In this document: positions 23,449 to 33,006 of the stretch, in pieces
Position numbering within the stretch: position 1 is the stretch's first letter
Layout of the letters: each line of letters opens with the position of its first letter
Assembly: GCF_036173105.1 (NCBI RefSeq)
Contig: NZ_CP108053.1
Span: forward strand, 868,001 to 932,000
Length of the DNA stretch: 64,000 bases
Direction: 5' to 3'
From: Streptomyces sp. NBC_00287
GTDB lineage: Bacteria; Actinomycetota; Actinomycetes; Streptomycetales; Streptomycetaceae
The notes under the pieces: model-generated
The model's input: the letters and a program-made list of their open reading frames with translations, nothing else
What the model was told of the DNA's origin: nothing
Databases searched by the model: none
Translations under genes and position numbers: made by a program

Positions 23449-25287
23449 ATGAGCGGAACAGGACCGAGCGACCAGGACGCCCCAGGGGCTTCGCGCTATT
23501 TGCCGATCGCCGAGCACGGTCTGATCGGCGATCTGCGCAGCGTGGCCCTGGTGGGGACCGACGGCACGATCGACTGGTACTGCTGCCCGGCGTTCGACGC
23601 GCCGAGCGTGTTCGCCGCGATCCTCGACTCCGAGCGCGGCGGGGCCTTCGAACTGGCGGCGGCTGTACCGGCCCGGACCAAGCAGTTCTACTTCCCGGAC
23701 ACCAACGTCCTGATCACCCGGTTCTTCACCGAGGACGGCGTCGGCGAGGTGCAGGACTTCATGCCGGTCGACGGCGACTCGGTGGAGACGGAGCGCCATC
23801 GGCTGATCCGGCGTGTGCTGTGTGTCCGCGGCTCCATCCCGTTCCGCACCCGCGTGGCCCCGCGTTTCGACTACGGCGCCCAGCCGCACTCCGTCCGGAT
23901 GGCCGGGGACGTGGCGGTGTTCGAGTCGGCCAAGCTGTCGCTCGGGCTGACCGCGACGGTGCCCCTGGAGGTCGACGGCCTGGATGTGCGGGCCGAATTC
24001 AAGCTCGCCGAGGGCGAGTCGGCGGTGTTCGCGCTGGACCAGGTCGGCGGCGAGGTGACACCGCGCCGGTGCGCCCGTACCGAGGCGGAGGAGCAGTTCA
24101 GCACCACGGTCGCGTACTGGCGGCACTGGCTGTCCGCGTCCAAGTACCGGGGCCGCTGGCGGGAGATGGTGCACCGCTCGGCGCTCACCCTCAAGCTCCT
24201 CACCTACGCGCCGACCGGCGCGATCGTCGCCGCGCCGACGACGAGCCTGCCCGAGCAGCTCGGCGGCGAACGCAACTGGGACTACCGGTATGTGTGGGTG
24301 CGCGACGCGGCCTTCTGTGTGTACGCGCTGCTGCGTCTTGGCTTCACCGGCGAGGCCGAGGCGTTCATGAACTTCGTGACCCGGCACGTCAGTCCGGGCG
24401 ACGGCAAACCCTCGGGACCGTTGCAGATCATGTACGGCATCGACGGCCGCACCGACCTGGCCGAGCGCGAACTCGACCATCTGGAGGGCCACCAGGGCTC
24501 CGCGCCGGTCCGTATCGGCAACGCCGCCGCCGAACAGCTCCAACTCGACATCTACGGCGCCCTGATCGACTCGATCTACCTCTACGACAAGTGGGCCAAG
24601 CCCATCTCCAGCGACCAGTGGGACGATGTGTGCGCGCTGGTGGACTGGGTGTGCGACCACTGGGACCAGCCGGACGAGGGCATCTGGGAGACCCGGGGCG
24701 GCCGTAAGAACTTCCTTTATTCGCGCCTGATGTGCTGGGTGGCGATCGAGCGGGCGATCCGCATGGCCAACCGGCGTGGCCTGCCCGCCGACATCGTCCG
24801 CTGGCGCAACTGCCGGGACACCATCTACCGGCGCATCATGAGCAAGGGCTGGTCGGAGTCGCGTCAGGCGTTCGTGCAGCACGAGGACGACGACGTGCTG
24901 GACGCGGCCGTACTGATGATGCCGCTGACGAAGTTCATCGCGCCGACGGACCCGAAGTGGCTGTCCACCCTGGACGCGCTGACCCAGGATCTGGTGTCCG
25001 ACTCCCTGGTCTACCGCTACGACCCGATGGCCAGCCCCGACGGACTGCGCGGCGACGAGGGCACGTTCTCCATCTGCTCCTTCTGGTACGTCGAGGCCAT
25101 GGTCCACGCCGGCCGCGTCGACGAGGCCCGCCTGGCCTTCGAGAAGATGCTCACCTACGCCAACCATCTGGGCCTGTACGCCGAGGAGATCAGCCACACC
25201 GGTGAGCAACAGGGCAATTTCCCGCAGGCGTTCACCCATCTCGCACTGATCAGCGCCGCTTTCAATCTCGACCGGGCGCTGGGCTGA
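23449..25287 (+). CDS. Glycoside hydrolase family 15 (trehalase/glucoamylase-like)
   Basis: 612 residues from the ATG at 23449, after AGGGAGG; a GTG at 23419 would add 10. The N-terminal domain has 'YLPIAEHGLIGDLRSVALVG.DGTIDWYC'. The catalytic (alpha/alpha)6 barrel has 'NWDYRYVWVRDA', the acid Glu in 'DEGIWETRGG' and the base Glu in 'LYAEEISHTGEQQGNFPQAF', matching actinobacterial GH15 trehalases. There is no signal peptide, so it acts in the cytoplasm, probably on trehalose or maltodextrins. It ends 2 bases before the convergent copper gene. Confidence 0.93.
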   Translation: MSGTGPSDQDAPGASRYLPIAEHGLIGDLRSVALVGTDGTIDWYCCPAFDAPSVFAAILDSERGGAFELAAAVPARTKQFYFPDTNVLITRFFTEDGVGEVQDFMPVDGDSVETERHRLIRRVLCVRGSIPFRTRVAPRFDYGAQPHSVRMAGDVAVFESAKLSLGLTATVPLEVDGLDVRAEFKLAEGESAVFALDQVGGEVTPRRCARTEAEEQFSTTVAYWRHWLSASKYRGRWREMVHRSALTLKLLTYAPTGAIVAAPTTSLPEQLGGERNWDYRYVWVRDAAFCVYALLRLGFTGEAEAFMNFVTRHVSPGDGKPSGPLQIMYGIDGRTDLAERELDHLEGHQGSAPVRIGNAAAEQLQLDIYGALIDSIYLYDKWAKPISSDQWDDVCALVDWVCDHWDQPDEGIWETRGGRKNFLYSRLMCWVAIERAIRMANRRGLPADIVRWRNCRDTIYRRIMSKGWSESRQAFVQHEDDDVLDAAVLMMPLTKFIAPTDPKWLSTLDALTQDLVSDSLVYRYDPMASPDGLRGDEGTFSICSFWYVEAMVHAGRVDEARLAFEKMLTYANHLGLYAEEISHTGEQQGNFPQAFTHLALISAAFNLDRALG

Positions 25288-25289
25288 CA

Positions 25290-26240
25290 TCAGTGGCCGT
25301 GCGCGGGTGCCTCCTCGTGCGGGGCGGCCTCCTCCGACGCCGCGGCCGCTCCGGTGCGGACCGTGAACGCCGCGGTGCGGACCTCCCCGTCGTGCTTGAA
25401 GTCCAGGAAGAGGCGGTAGGTGCCGCTGCTCGGCGCGGTGGCGGTGAAGGAGACTCCGGGGCCGGGCTTCGTCTTGCCGTCGCCGGGTTCGCCGTTCGGG
25501 TGGACGTGCAGGTAGGCGAGGTCGCCGGAGCGCAGGGCGACCAGGTGGCCGTAGGCGCCGAGGTAGGGCTGGAGGTCGGTGACGGGCTTGCCGTCGCGTG
25601 AGACGTTCAGCTTCAGCTCGCTCGCCGCGCCGAGGCGCAGGGCGCCGTCCAGGCGGACCTCGTAGCCGTCGACCTCGGCCGTGGCCTTCGGGGCCGGGAG
25701 GTTCTGGGGCTCGTACGAGCCGGAGGCGGCGAGGTCGGCGCCGAGGGTCAGGTTCTCAGCGCCCTTCTTCCCGGGGGTGAAGTCGGCGAAGACCCGGTAG
25801 CCGCCCGCGCGGGGCAGGTCGACGGGGGTGCTCCAGGTGCCGTCGGCGGCGCGGGTCGGGTGCAGATGGCGGTAGGTGACGAGGTCGCGTGAGGCCACGA
25901 TGAGGTGGAGTTCCTTGTCGTGCTCGCGCTGGTAGGCGGTCACCGCGCGGCCACTGTCGTCCCGTATGACAAAGCGCAGGTCAGCACGGTCGCGGGCGGC
26001 GACGGTCGGGGTCTTCAGATCGAGGGTGTAACCGCCCTCGGAGATCTGCAGGCCGCCGGCTGCCGCCTCTTTCTGCCCGCCGTCTCCCGCCGGGCTCGGT
26101 GACGCCTCACTGTGGCTCTCGTGCCGTGCGGGCGCGGGATCCTCCCCGACGGGTCCGACGCCCTTGCCCACGCCGTAGGCGGTGCCGAAGGTGGCGGCCA
26201 GGCCGGCGGCGAACGCGGTGATCTTCAATCCTGCATGCAT
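25290..26240 (-). CDS. Exported His-rich protein of the copper module
   Basis: 316 residues from the ATG at 26240, after GAGGAGC. An N-terminal hydrophobic segment (about residues 5-28) acts as a signal or anchor. The mature part has a His-rich start ('ARHESHSEA'), a central beta-sandwich with '[21 protein letters not shown]' and '[20 protein letters not shown]', and a His-rich tail ending in HEEAPAHGH. The HLHP and HVHP motifs suggest surface metal ligands. It is divergent from copZ-copA across two CsoR-like operators, so it is probably a copper-binding or copper-tolerance protein outside the membrane. Confidence 0.82.
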   Translation of the reverse strand: MHAGLKITAFAAGLAATFGTAYGVGKGVGPVGEDPAPARHESHSEASPSPAGDGGQKEAAAGGLQISEGGYTLDLKTPTVAARDRADLRFVIRDDSGRAVTAYQREHDKELHLIVASRDLVTYRHLHPTRAADGTWSTPVDLPRAGGYRVFADFTPGKKGAENLTLGADLAASGSYEPQNLPAPKATAEVDGYEVRLDGALRLGAASELKLNVSRDGKPVTDLQPYLGAYGHLVALRSGDLAYLHVHPNGEPGDGKTKPGPGVSFTATAPSSGTYRLFLDFKHDGEVRTAAFTVRTGAAAASEEAAPHEEAPAHGH

Positions 26241-26279
26241 GACGAGCTCCTCGGTCTCAGGTCTCTATGCCACCTCACG

Positions 26280-26296
26280 ATACCCCTGGGGGGTAT
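26280..26296. promoter_or_regulatory. CsoR-like operator 1
   Basis: ATACCCC-TGG-GGGGTAT is a 17-base inverted repeat with 7-base arms, in the form of Cu(I)-sensing CsoR sites. It lies 40 bases upstream of the leftward gene's start. Confidence 0.8.
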
Positions 26297-26326
26297 GAAG
26301 TCAACCTGGGATCCCGCTTGCTTTCG

Positions 26327-26343
26327 ATACCCCCCATGGGTAT
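26327..26343. promoter_or_regulatory. CsoR-like operator 2
   Basis: ATACCC-CCCAT-GGGTAT is a 17-base inverted repeat of the same type as the first, 47 bases away, on the copZ side of the divergent promoter. Confidence 0.75.
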
Positions 26344-26359
26344 ACATGGAGTCGTCGGC

Positions 26360-26371
26360 GGGGGTACCCCC
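26360..26371. repeat. 12-bp GC palindrome GGGGGTACCCCC
   Basis: Perfect palindrome 39 bases before the copZ start, just after operator 2. The same 12-mer occurs at 7345-7356. Confidence 0.7.
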
Positions 26372-26409
26372 ACCCGGTATATCGGCCAGATCCTATCCAG
26401 GAGGCACCC

Positions 26410-26631
26410 ATGTCCACCCAGACGATCACCACGTACGCCGTCTCCGGCATGACCTGCGGCCACTGCAAGGCCACCGTCACCAAGGCCATCGGCGAACTGG
26501 ACGGCGTGACCGGCGTCGAGGTCGACCTGGAGAAGGGACAGGTCACCGTCAGCAGCAGCACCGAGCCGGACGACACGCGCGTCGCCGAGGCCGTCGACGA
26601 GGCCGGTTACGAGCTCACCGGCCGCGCCTGA
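26410..26631 (+). CDS. copZ: Copper chaperone CopZ
   Basis: 73 residues after the ribosome site AGGAGGC. It is a single heavy-metal-associated domain with the Cu(I) motif GMTCGHC at residues 13-19 and '[12 protein letters not shown]' at the centre. It carries Cu(I) in the cytosol and passes it to the N-terminal domain of CopA, encoded 29 bases downstream. Expression is probably controlled by CsoR through the two inverted repeats upstream; no csoR gene is seen in the window. Confidence 0.95.
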   Translation: MSTQTITTYAVSGMTCGHCKATVTKAIGELDGVTGVEVDLEKGQVTVSSSTEPDDTRVAEAVDEAGYELTGRA

Positions 26632-26660
26632 TCCCGCCCGCCCCACACGAGGAGCAGTCA

Positions 26661-28886
26661 ATGACCACCACGACCGACACAGAACTCACCATCGGCGGCA
26701 TGACCTGCGCCTCGTGCGCGGCGCGCATCGAGAAGAAGCTCAACCGCATGGACGGCGTCACCGCAACCGTCAACTACGCCACCGAAAAGGCGAAGGTCAC
26801 TTACGGCGGTGACGTCTCCGTCGACGATCTGATCGCGACCGTCGAGGCCACCGGGTACACCGCCCAACCGCCCACGCCCGAACCGGAAAAGGCTCCCGAG
26901 CACGACGAACTCCGGCCGCTTCGGGAGCGGTTGGTCACCGCCGTCGTCCTGGCCGTCCCCGTCATCGCGATGGCCATGATCCCCGCCCTCCAGTTCGAGT
27001 ACTGGCAGTGGCTGTCCCTCACCCTCGCGGCGCCCGTCGTGACGTACGCCGCCTGGCCGTTCCACAAGGCCGCGTTCACCAACGCGCGGCACGGCGCGGC
27101 CACCATGGACACCCTGATCTCGGTCGGCACCTCGGCCGCATTCCTGTGGTCGCTGTGGGCGCTGTTCTTCGGCACCGCGGGCCAGCCGGGCATGACGCAC
27201 CCCTTCGAGCTGACCATCTCCCGCAGTGACGGCTCCGGGAACATCTATCTGGAGGCGGCGGCCGGGGTCACCGCCTTCATCCTGGCCGGGCGGTACTTCG
27301 AGGCCCGCTCCAAGCGGAAGGCGGGCGCCGCGCTGAAGGCGCTGCTGGAGCTGGGCGCGAAGGATGTCACCGTGCTGCGTGACGGACGTGAACAGAGCGT
27401 CGCGGTCGGCGAGTTGAAGGTCGGCGACCGGTTCGTCGTACGGCCGGGCGAGAAGATCGCCACCGACGGCGTGGTCGTCGAGGGCTCGTCCGCCGTCGAC
27501 GCCTCGATGCTCACCGGCGAGTCGGTGCCGGTCGAGGTCGGCGTGGGCGACGGTGTCACCGGTGCCACGATCAACGCGGGCGGACGCCTCGTCGTCGAGG
27601 CCACCCGAGTCGGCGCCGACACCCAACTGGCCCGGATGGCCAAGCTGGTGGAGGACGCGCAGAACGGCAAGGCGGCGGCACAGCGGCTCGCCGACCGGAT
27701 CTCCGCCGTCTTCGTCCCGATCGTGATCGCCCTGTCCCTGGGCACCCTCGGCTTCTGGCTCGGCAGCGGCTCCGGCGTGGCCGCCGCCTTCACCGCCGCG
27801 GTCGCCGTACTGATCATCGCCTGCCCCTGCGCCCTGGGCCTCGCCACACCCACCGCGCTGATGGTCGGCACCGGGCGCGGCGCCCAGCTCGGCATCCTGA
27901 TCAAGGGACCTGAGGTACTGGAGTCCACCCGCAAGGTCGACACCGTCGTCCTCGACAAGACCGGCACCGTCACCACCGGCCGGATGACCCTGCTCGCCGT
28001 GCACACCGCCGACAACACGGACGAGGCCGAAGTCCTGCGGCTGGCGGGCGCGTTGGAGCACTCCTCCGAGCACCCGATCGCCCGAGCCGTCGCGGACGGC
28101 GCCCTGGAGAAGCTGGGTTCACTGCCCGTGCCGGAGGACTTCGCGAACGTGCCGGGGCTCGGTGTGCAGGGCATCGTCGATGGCCACGCGGTCCTGGTGG
28201 GCCGGGAGCGGCTCCTCGAGGAGTGGGCCATGGAACTGCCGGCTCAGCTGGCGCGGGCCAAGTCCGAGGCCGAGGCGGGCGGTCGTACCGCCATCGCCGT
28301 GGCATGGGACGGGGAGGCACGGGCGGTCCTGGAGGTCGCAGACGCCGTGAAGGAGACCAGCGCGGAGGCGATAACCCGGCTGCGGGCGCTCGGTCTGACG
28401 CCGATGCTGCTCACCGGGGACAACCGGGCCGTCGCCGAGTCGGTCGCACGGCAGGTGGGTATCGCGCCCGAGCACGTCATCGCGGAGGTGCTGCCGCAGG
28501 ACAAGGTGGACGTCGTCAAGCGGCTGCAGGGCGAGGGCCGTTCGGTGGCGATGGTCGGCGACGGCGTCAACGACGCGGCCGCCCTGGCCCAGGCCGACCT
28601 CGGTCTGGCGATGGGCACCGGCACGGACGCGGCGATCGAGGCCGGCGACCTGACCCTGGTCCGCGGTGATCTGCGGGCCGCGGCGGACGCCATCCGGCTG
28701 GCCCGCCGGACGCTGGGCACCATCCGCTCCAACCTGTTCTGGGCCTTCGCCTACAACGTCGCTGCCCTGCCGCTCGCCGCGGCCGGACTGCTCTACCCGA
28801 TGCTCGCCGGAGCGGCCATGGCCTTCTCCTCGGTCTTCGTGGTCGGCAACTCGCTGCGGCTGCGGTCCTTCCGGGCCACTGCCTGA
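26661..28886 (+). CDS. copA: Cu(I)-exporting P1B-type ATPase CopA
   Basis: 741 residues from the ATG at 26661, after GAGGAGC. One N-terminal metal-binding domain with CASC at residues 16-19 is followed by the P1B helices with '[28 protein letters not shown]', the actuator TGES, the transmembrane copper motif CPC in '[10 protein letters not shown]', the phosphorylation site DKTGTVT, HP of 'SSEHPIA' and '[10 protein letters not shown]'. The CPC motif and the adjacent CopZ support Cu(I)/Ag(I) export. It is the second gene of the copZ-copA operon and ends before a strong hairpin. Confidence 0.97.
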   Translation: MTTTTDTELTIGGMTCASCAARIEKKLNRMDGVTATVNYATEKAKVTYGGDVSVDDLIATVEATGYTAQPPTPEPEKAPEHDELRPLRERLVTAVVLAVPVIAMAMIPALQFEYWQWLSLTLAAPVVTYAAWPFHKAAFTNARHGAATMDTLISVGTSAAFLWSLWALFFGTAGQPGMTHPFELTISRSDGSGNIYLEAAAGVTAFILAGRYFEARSKRKAGAALKALLELGAKDVTVLRDGREQSVAVGELKVGDRFVVRPGEKIATDGVVVEGSSAVDASMLTGESVPVEVGVGDGVTGATINAGGRLVVEATRVGADTQLARMAKLVEDAQNGKAAAQRLADRISAVFVPIVIALSLGTLGFWLGSGSGVAAAFTAAVAVLIIACPCALGLATPTALMVGTGRGAQLGILIKGPEVLESTRKVDTVVLDKTGTVTTGRMTLLAVHTADNTDEAEVLRLAGALEHSSEHPIARAVADGALEKLGSLPVPEDFANVPGLGVQGIVDGHAVLVGRERLLEEWAMELPAQLARAKSEAEAGGRTAIAVAWDGEARAVLEVADAVKETSAEAITRLRALGLTPMLLTGDNRAVAESVARQVGIAPEHVIAEVLPQDKVDVVKRLQGEGRSVAMVGDGVNDAAALAQADLGLAMGTGTDAAIEAGDLTLVRGDLRAAADAIRLARRTLGTIRSNLFWAFAYNVAALPLAAAGLLYPMLAGAAMAFSSVFVVGNSLRLRSFRATA

Positions 28887-28898
28887 CGACGGGAGCCT

Positions 28899-28928
28899 GC
28901 GCCCTCCGCCCCACCGGGCGGAGGGCGC
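28899..28928 (+). terminator. Terminator after copA
   Basis: A perfect 13-bp stem (28899-28911 and 28916-28928) with a CACC loop 12 bases after the copA stop. There is no T-run. Confidence 0.75.
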
Positions 28929-29025
28929 TTCAGCGTTCGCCCAGCATTCACTCCTGGGCTGTTGAGCGCTTCTGCCGTAGAAATAGCGTCGTCTGGTCGT
29001 CCGAACCCACACGATCGAGGTTGCG

Positions 29026-30078
29026 ATGTCCTCAAGACATGTCCTCGCCGGCCTGGCGCTGGTGCCGCTGCTCCTCTCCCCGGTGGCGGCTCACGCCACG
29101 ACGTACGATGCGCAGAAGACGCGGTTCGACCTCCAGGCCCACCGCGGCGGACTCGGTATGACGACCGAGTCCTCGCTGGAGGGCTTCGCCAAGGCCCTGC
29201 GCCTCGGTGTGTCCACGCTGGAGCTGGACACCCAGATCACCAAGGACGAGAAGGTCGTCGTCACCCACGACCGGCAGGTCAGCGCCACCAAGTGCCGGGA
29301 CACCGCGCCCCTCGTGCCGGGCGACCCGATGTATCCGTACGTCGGCAAGTACATCAAGGACCTGACGCTGGCCCAGATCAGGACCATGAACTGCGGCTAC
29401 CAGCAACTGCCGGGACACCCCGAGCAGGAGCAGATCGACGGGCTGCGGATGATCGAGCTGAAGGACGTCCTGAACCTGGTCAAGCGCTCCAAGGCCCGGC
29501 AGGTCACCCTCAACGTCGAGACGAAGGTCGAGGCGGGCGCCCCCGAACAGACCGCGCCCCGCGAGCTGTTCGTGCGCCGGGTGTACGAGGAGATCCACCG
29601 CTCCGGCATCGAGCGCCAGGTCACCATCCAGTCCTTCGACTGGGGCGCGCTCAAGGCCATGCACAAGCTCGCGCCCAAGTGGCCGCTGGTGGCGCTCACC
29701 AACTACGACTTCCTCCAGGTCGGCAAGCCCGGTGCCTCCCCCTGGCTGGGCGGGATCGACGCCGACGACTACGACGGCGACTTCGTGAAGGCCGCCGACT
29801 CGCTCCCCGGCGTCACCACCCTCTCCCCCAACTACGGCTTCCCGCAGAGCGGCAAGGTCGGCGACCCCGGCTTCCGCTTCTACGCCGACGCGGCGATGGT
29901 CGAGGCGGCACACGCCCGGGGCCTGAAGGTCGTCCCCTGGACCTGCGACGACCCGGCGACCGTGGAGGCGCTGATGGACGCCGGTGTCGACGGCATCATC
30001 ACCAACTACCCCAACCGGGTACGGGAGATCATGGCCGAGCGTGGGATGCGCCTGCCGAAGGCCTATCAGCCGCGCTGA
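29026..30078 (+). CDS. Exported glycerophosphodiester phosphodiesterase
   Basis: 350 residues. It has a signal peptide of about 24 residues ending VAAHA. The mature protein is a GDPD TIM barrel: 'LQAHRGG' (catalytic first His), 'ESSLEGFAKALRLGVSTLELDTQITKDEKVVVTHD' with the Glu/Asp metal pair and second His, then 'NVETKVEA' and 'VDGIITNYP' at the end. It splits deacylated phospholipids or teichoic-acid-type glycerophosphodiesters to glycerol-3-phosphate plus alcohol outside the cell. A basic AT-poor promoter precedes it after the copA terminator. Confidence 0.95.
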   Translation: MSSRHVLAGLALVPLLLSPVAAHATTYDAQKTRFDLQAHRGGLGMTTESSLEGFAKALRLGVSTLELDTQITKDEKVVVTHDRQVSATKCRDTAPLVPGDPMYPYVGKYIKDLTLAQIRTMNCGYQQLPGHPEQEQIDGLRMIELKDVLNLVKRSKARQVTLNVETKVEAGAPEQTAPRELFVRRVYEEIHRSGIERQVTIQSFDWGALKAMHKLAPKWPLVALTNYDFLQVGKPGASPWLGGIDADDYDGDFVKAADSLPGVTTLSPNYGFPQSGKVGDPGFRFYADAAMVEAAHARGLKVVPWTCDDPATVEALMDAGVDGIITNYPNRVREIMAERGMRLPKAYQPR

Positions 30079-30192
30079 CCCGTAACCCCACCGCCGTGAA
30101 CAGCACCAGCGCGCTGCCGCCCGGGTCCCGTACGGCCTCCCGGGCGGCCTCGCGCACGGCCGCCCACTTACTCACGGCCCCCCAGGTGCCGG

Positions 30193-30945
30193 TTACTCCC
30201 CCTGGTACGGCAGCGTCGTCCCCGGCAGCGCGTACTCGTCCCGTCTGCCGCACATCCCGAAGCCGCCGAGCCGGGTCGGCGCCGCCTCGTGCGCGGTCGC
30301 CTCGCCCAGGTACGCCGGTTCCCCCTCGGCCAGCGCGTCGAGTTGGGCGCCGGTGCGTTCCGCCGTGGCCAGGGCCCCTGCCCGCCACAGCTCGCGCCAG
30401 GTCGGCACCTTGTCGCGCACCAGTCGGGCGGCGGCGCGCTGGAACTCCAGGTACGGGCCGTTGTCGCCGGCGACGAGGGCCTCGCGCAGGACGAGGTAGC
30501 CCTCGACGGCGAGGTCCCTGCGGCGCCGGGCGGCCTCGGCCGTGTCGACTCCCGTACCGGGCGGGAGCGTTGCGGCCGCCGCGTACTTCTCGGGGTCTGC
30601 GAGCACCGCAGGCGGGAAGGTGAACACCGCGTCCCCGGCCTCGGGCAGGCCGCTGTTCTGCATCAGCACGGTGATGCGCAGGTCCCCGCCCTGGACCATG
30701 CGGTGCACGGTGCCCGGCGTGAACCAGGCCACCGAGCCGGCCTCCAGCGGGATGTCCCGGTAGCCGTCGGGGCTCAGGGTCTGGACGGCGCCCCGGCCGC
30801 CGGTGACGACGTACGCCTCGGTGCACACCAGATGCAGATGCGGGCTGCCGCCGCAGACCCCGTCGGCGGCCTCCCAGTCGTAGGCGCTGAGGTGGGACAG
30901 GCCGACGGCGCCGGGCAGCGGATGGGGCAGTTCGGGTTTCACCAC
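30193..30945 (-). CDS. Cupin-domain protein, dioxygenase/isomerase-like fold
   Basis: 250 residues from the GTG at 30945, after GGAGG; the next GTG gives a start one codon shorter. The N-terminal cupin is typical: 'PHLHLVCTEAYVVTGGRGAVQTL', then 'GSVAWFTPGTVHRMV', with two His and a Glu as possible metal ligands. The C-terminal half is helical and has no recognised domain. The gene overlaps the PmoA-like gene by 7 bases and is the last of a three-gene operon, so it probably acts on the same sugar or sugar acid. Confidence 0.85.
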   Translation of the reverse strand: MVKPELPHPLPGAVGLSHLSAYDWEAADGVCGGSPHLHLVCTEAYVVTGGRGAVQTLSPDGYRDIPLEAGSVAWFTPGTVHRMVQGGDLRITVLMQNSGLPEAGDAVFTFPPAVLADPEKYAAAATLPPGTGVDTAEAARRRRDLAVEGYLVLREALVAGDNGPYLEFQRAAARLVRDKVPTWRELWRAGALATAERTGAQLDALAEGEPAYLGEATAHEAAPTRLGGFGMCGRRDEYALPGTTLPYQGE

Positions 30946-31850
30946 GGCAGGCCCTCCAGATGCGCGGCCACGCGCTCGGAGTCCCAGGCCCCGTCGGCGA
31001 TCACCACCCGGTAGCGGTAGCCGAAGGACTCGCCCGGCGGCAACTCGAACTCCTCGAAGAACGCCCAGGAGAACGCGACCGTGGGAAACGGCTCGGAGCG
31101 CACGAACCAGTGGGACTCGTGGATCGCGTCGAGGTTCTCCGGCGCGTGCGCGAAGACGATCGTGGAGTGCGCGTCGACATCGTCGTGCTCGGTGCTGAAG
31201 GCGAGCCAGGGGCCCTGGGAGCCCATCAGCTTCTCGGAGTCGGTGCCGGGCGCGAAGACCGTGCCGCCGGTGAAGTCACGCGGTCCGCGCCACTGGAGTC
31301 CGGTGTAGCCGGCCATCTCGCGGCCCGCCGTGGTCGGGGAGCCGAAGGCGAGGGGCTCGGCTCGGGTGTTGGTGAGCTTGATCGACCAGTCGAGGGCCCA
31401 GGCCCCCACCTCCTCGTCCACGGAGTGGACGCTGAGCCCGCGCTCTTCCCGCGCCCACTCCTGGCCGTCGTTCGCGACCCAGGTGAGGTCCTCCGCGACA
31501 GTCAGGCGGTCCTCCTCGACCGCGAACACCGGGAAGCCGTCGTGCCGCATCGAGCCGACCCGCTCCGGCAGCCGCAGATAGCCCTCCCCGTGGACATAGC
31601 AGTTGCCGCCCCAGAAGTTCTGCCCGGACAGATGGCTCGCGGTCATCTGCAGGCCCTTGTGCCAGCGGTGGTCGCTGGGCCGGTATCCGGTGACCGTGTT
31701 CCCGGCGAGGGTGCGCAGCGGGTGGGCGTACGGCTTGCGGGACTCGAAGGCGTCGGGGTCGGGGCGGTAGACGTAGCGGAGGATCTCCGTGCCGTTCGCC
31801 GCTGCGACCGCGATGTGCTCGCCGTACGCGTGGCTGACTCGGATGCTCAT
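30939..31850 (-). CDS. PmoA family protein (DUF6807)
   Basis: 303 residues. It carries 'RPSDHRWHKGLQMTASHLSGQNFWGG', 'EGYLRLPERVGSM' and 'GREMAGYTGLQWRGPRDF', the profile of the PmoA-like family. Genes of this family usually travel with Gfo/Idh/MocA oxidoreductases in sugar or sugar-acid utilisation operons, as here, and their biochemical role is not settled. It overlaps both neighbours by 4 or 7 bases. Confidence 0.88.
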   Translation of the reverse strand: MSIRVSHAYGEHIAVAAANGTEILRYVYRPDPDAFESRKPYAHPLRTLAGNTVTGYRPSDHRWHKGLQMTASHLSGQNFWGGNCYVHGEGYLRLPERVGSMRHDGFPVFAVEEDRLTVAEDLTWVANDGQEWAREERGLSVHSVDEEVGAWALDWSIKLTNTRAEPLAFGSPTTAGREMAGYTGLQWRGPRDFTGGTVFAPGTDSEKLMGSQGPWLAFSTEHDDVDAHSTIVFAHAPENLDAIHESHWFVRSEPFPTVAFSWAFFEEFELPPGESFGYRYRVVIADGAWDSERVAAHLEGLPW

Positions 31851-32971
31851 GCTCGCTCCTTGGGGGCCCAGTCGGGATCTTCTCCGTGCATCGCCGCGTA
31901 GAAAGGATCACCCGGCTCGATCTCGCCGGAGCGGACCGGCAGGCCGGTGAAGGCCGACTTGTACAGGGCGGCGGCGAATTCGAGCGTGGCCCGGGCGTCG
32001 GGGCCGCTGCCGGGGGGCCGTACGTCCGCGTCGTACGCGTCGAGCAGGCCGCCGAGCTGGGCGGTGTGGGAGCTGGGGACGTCGGCGGCCGGGGTGCGCC
32101 AGGCGTCGGCGCGGTCGGCGGTGACATGCGGGGCCGGGGTGTAGACCCAGTCCTCGTTGCGGTGCCCGTACAGGTGGGTGAGCTCGACCGTCGCGTCCGA
32201 GCAGTCGACGCGGATGCGGCTCACCTCGTGCGGGGACAGCACGCTGTTGACGACGGTGGCGAGGGTGCCGTTGGCGAAGCGGACGAGGGCGGTGGAGACG
32301 TCCTCGCTCTCCGTGTCGTGGACCAGCCGTGCCGCCATGGCCCGCACCTCGTCCCACTCGCCGAGCAGATGCAGCAGCAGGTCGTACTGGTGGATGCCGT
32401 GGCCCATGGTCGGACCGCCGCCCTCGCTGGCCCAGCGGCCGCGCCAGGGCACCGCGTAGTACTCGGCGTCCCGGTGCCAGGTGGTCTGGCAGTGCGCGAC
32501 CAGCGGGGTCCCCAGCTCGCCCTTGGCGATCAGCTCACGGGCGTGCACGGCCCCGGAGCCGTAGCGGTGCTGGAAGATCACGGAGGCGTAGGCACCGTGG
32601 GCCTTCTCGGCCGCCGCGATCTCGTCGTACTCGGCGAGGGACAGGGTGAGCGGCTTCTCGCACAGCACCCAGGCCCCCGCCTCGAGCGCGGCCACCGTCT
32701 GCTCCCGGTGCAGGGAGGGCGGGGTGCCGATGAGGACCAGGTCGGGGCGTTCGGCGTCCAGCATGGCGGCCATCGAGGTGTACCCGGTGACCGTGCCGCC
32801 CGCGAGCTCCTGGAAGGCCTCGAGTCTGGCCGGGTCCACGTCGACGGCGGCGACCAGTTCCGTCCGGTCGGCGTGGGCGGTGAGCGCGGGCAGATGGCTG
32901 CCGCTGACGATGGCACCGGTGCCCACGACGGCGACGCGGCGGCGGACGGGGTCCCCGGAAATCACGGACAT
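31847..32971 (-). CDS. Gfo/Idh/MocA-family NAD(P)-dependent oxidoreductase
   Basis: 374 residues, the first gene of a three-gene operon, with a GGAGCGCC ribosome site. The N-terminal Rossmann fold has 'VAVVGTGAIVSGSHLPAL', then the family EKP signature 'VLCEKPLTLSLAEYD', the catalytic 'GGGPTMGHGIHQYDLLLHLLG' (with His) and a beta-sheet C-terminal domain. It oxidises or reduces a sugar or inositol-type ring. A LacI-type operator lies 36 bases upstream. The end overlaps the PmoA-like gene by 4 bases. Confidence 0.94.
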   Translation of the reverse strand: MSVISGDPVRRRVAVVGTGAIVSGSHLPALTAHADRTELVAAVDVDPARLEAFQELAGGTVTGYTSMAAMLDAERPDLVLIGTPPSLHREQTVAALEAGAWVLCEKPLTLSLAEYDEIAAAEKAHGAYASVIFQHRYGSGAVHARELIAKGELGTPLVAHCQTTWHRDAEYYAVPWRGRWASEGGGPTMGHGIHQYDLLLHLLGEWDEVRAMAARLVHDTESEDVSTALVRFANGTLATVVNSVLSPHEVSRIRVDCSDATVELTHLYGHRNEDWVYTPAPHVTADRADAWRTPAADVPSSHTAQLGGLLDAYDADVRPPGSGPDARATLEFAAALYKSAFTGLPVRSGEIEPGDPFYAAMHGEDPDWAPKERA

Positions 32972-33006
32972 GCGGCGCTCCTCGAACGGCCGACGGACAT
33001 GCCAAC

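Noticed and set aside
22795..25290. 831-codon leftward frame across the GH15 and DeoR genes
   Set aside because: Antisense shadow of the GH15 gene; motifs in the forward frame are decisive.
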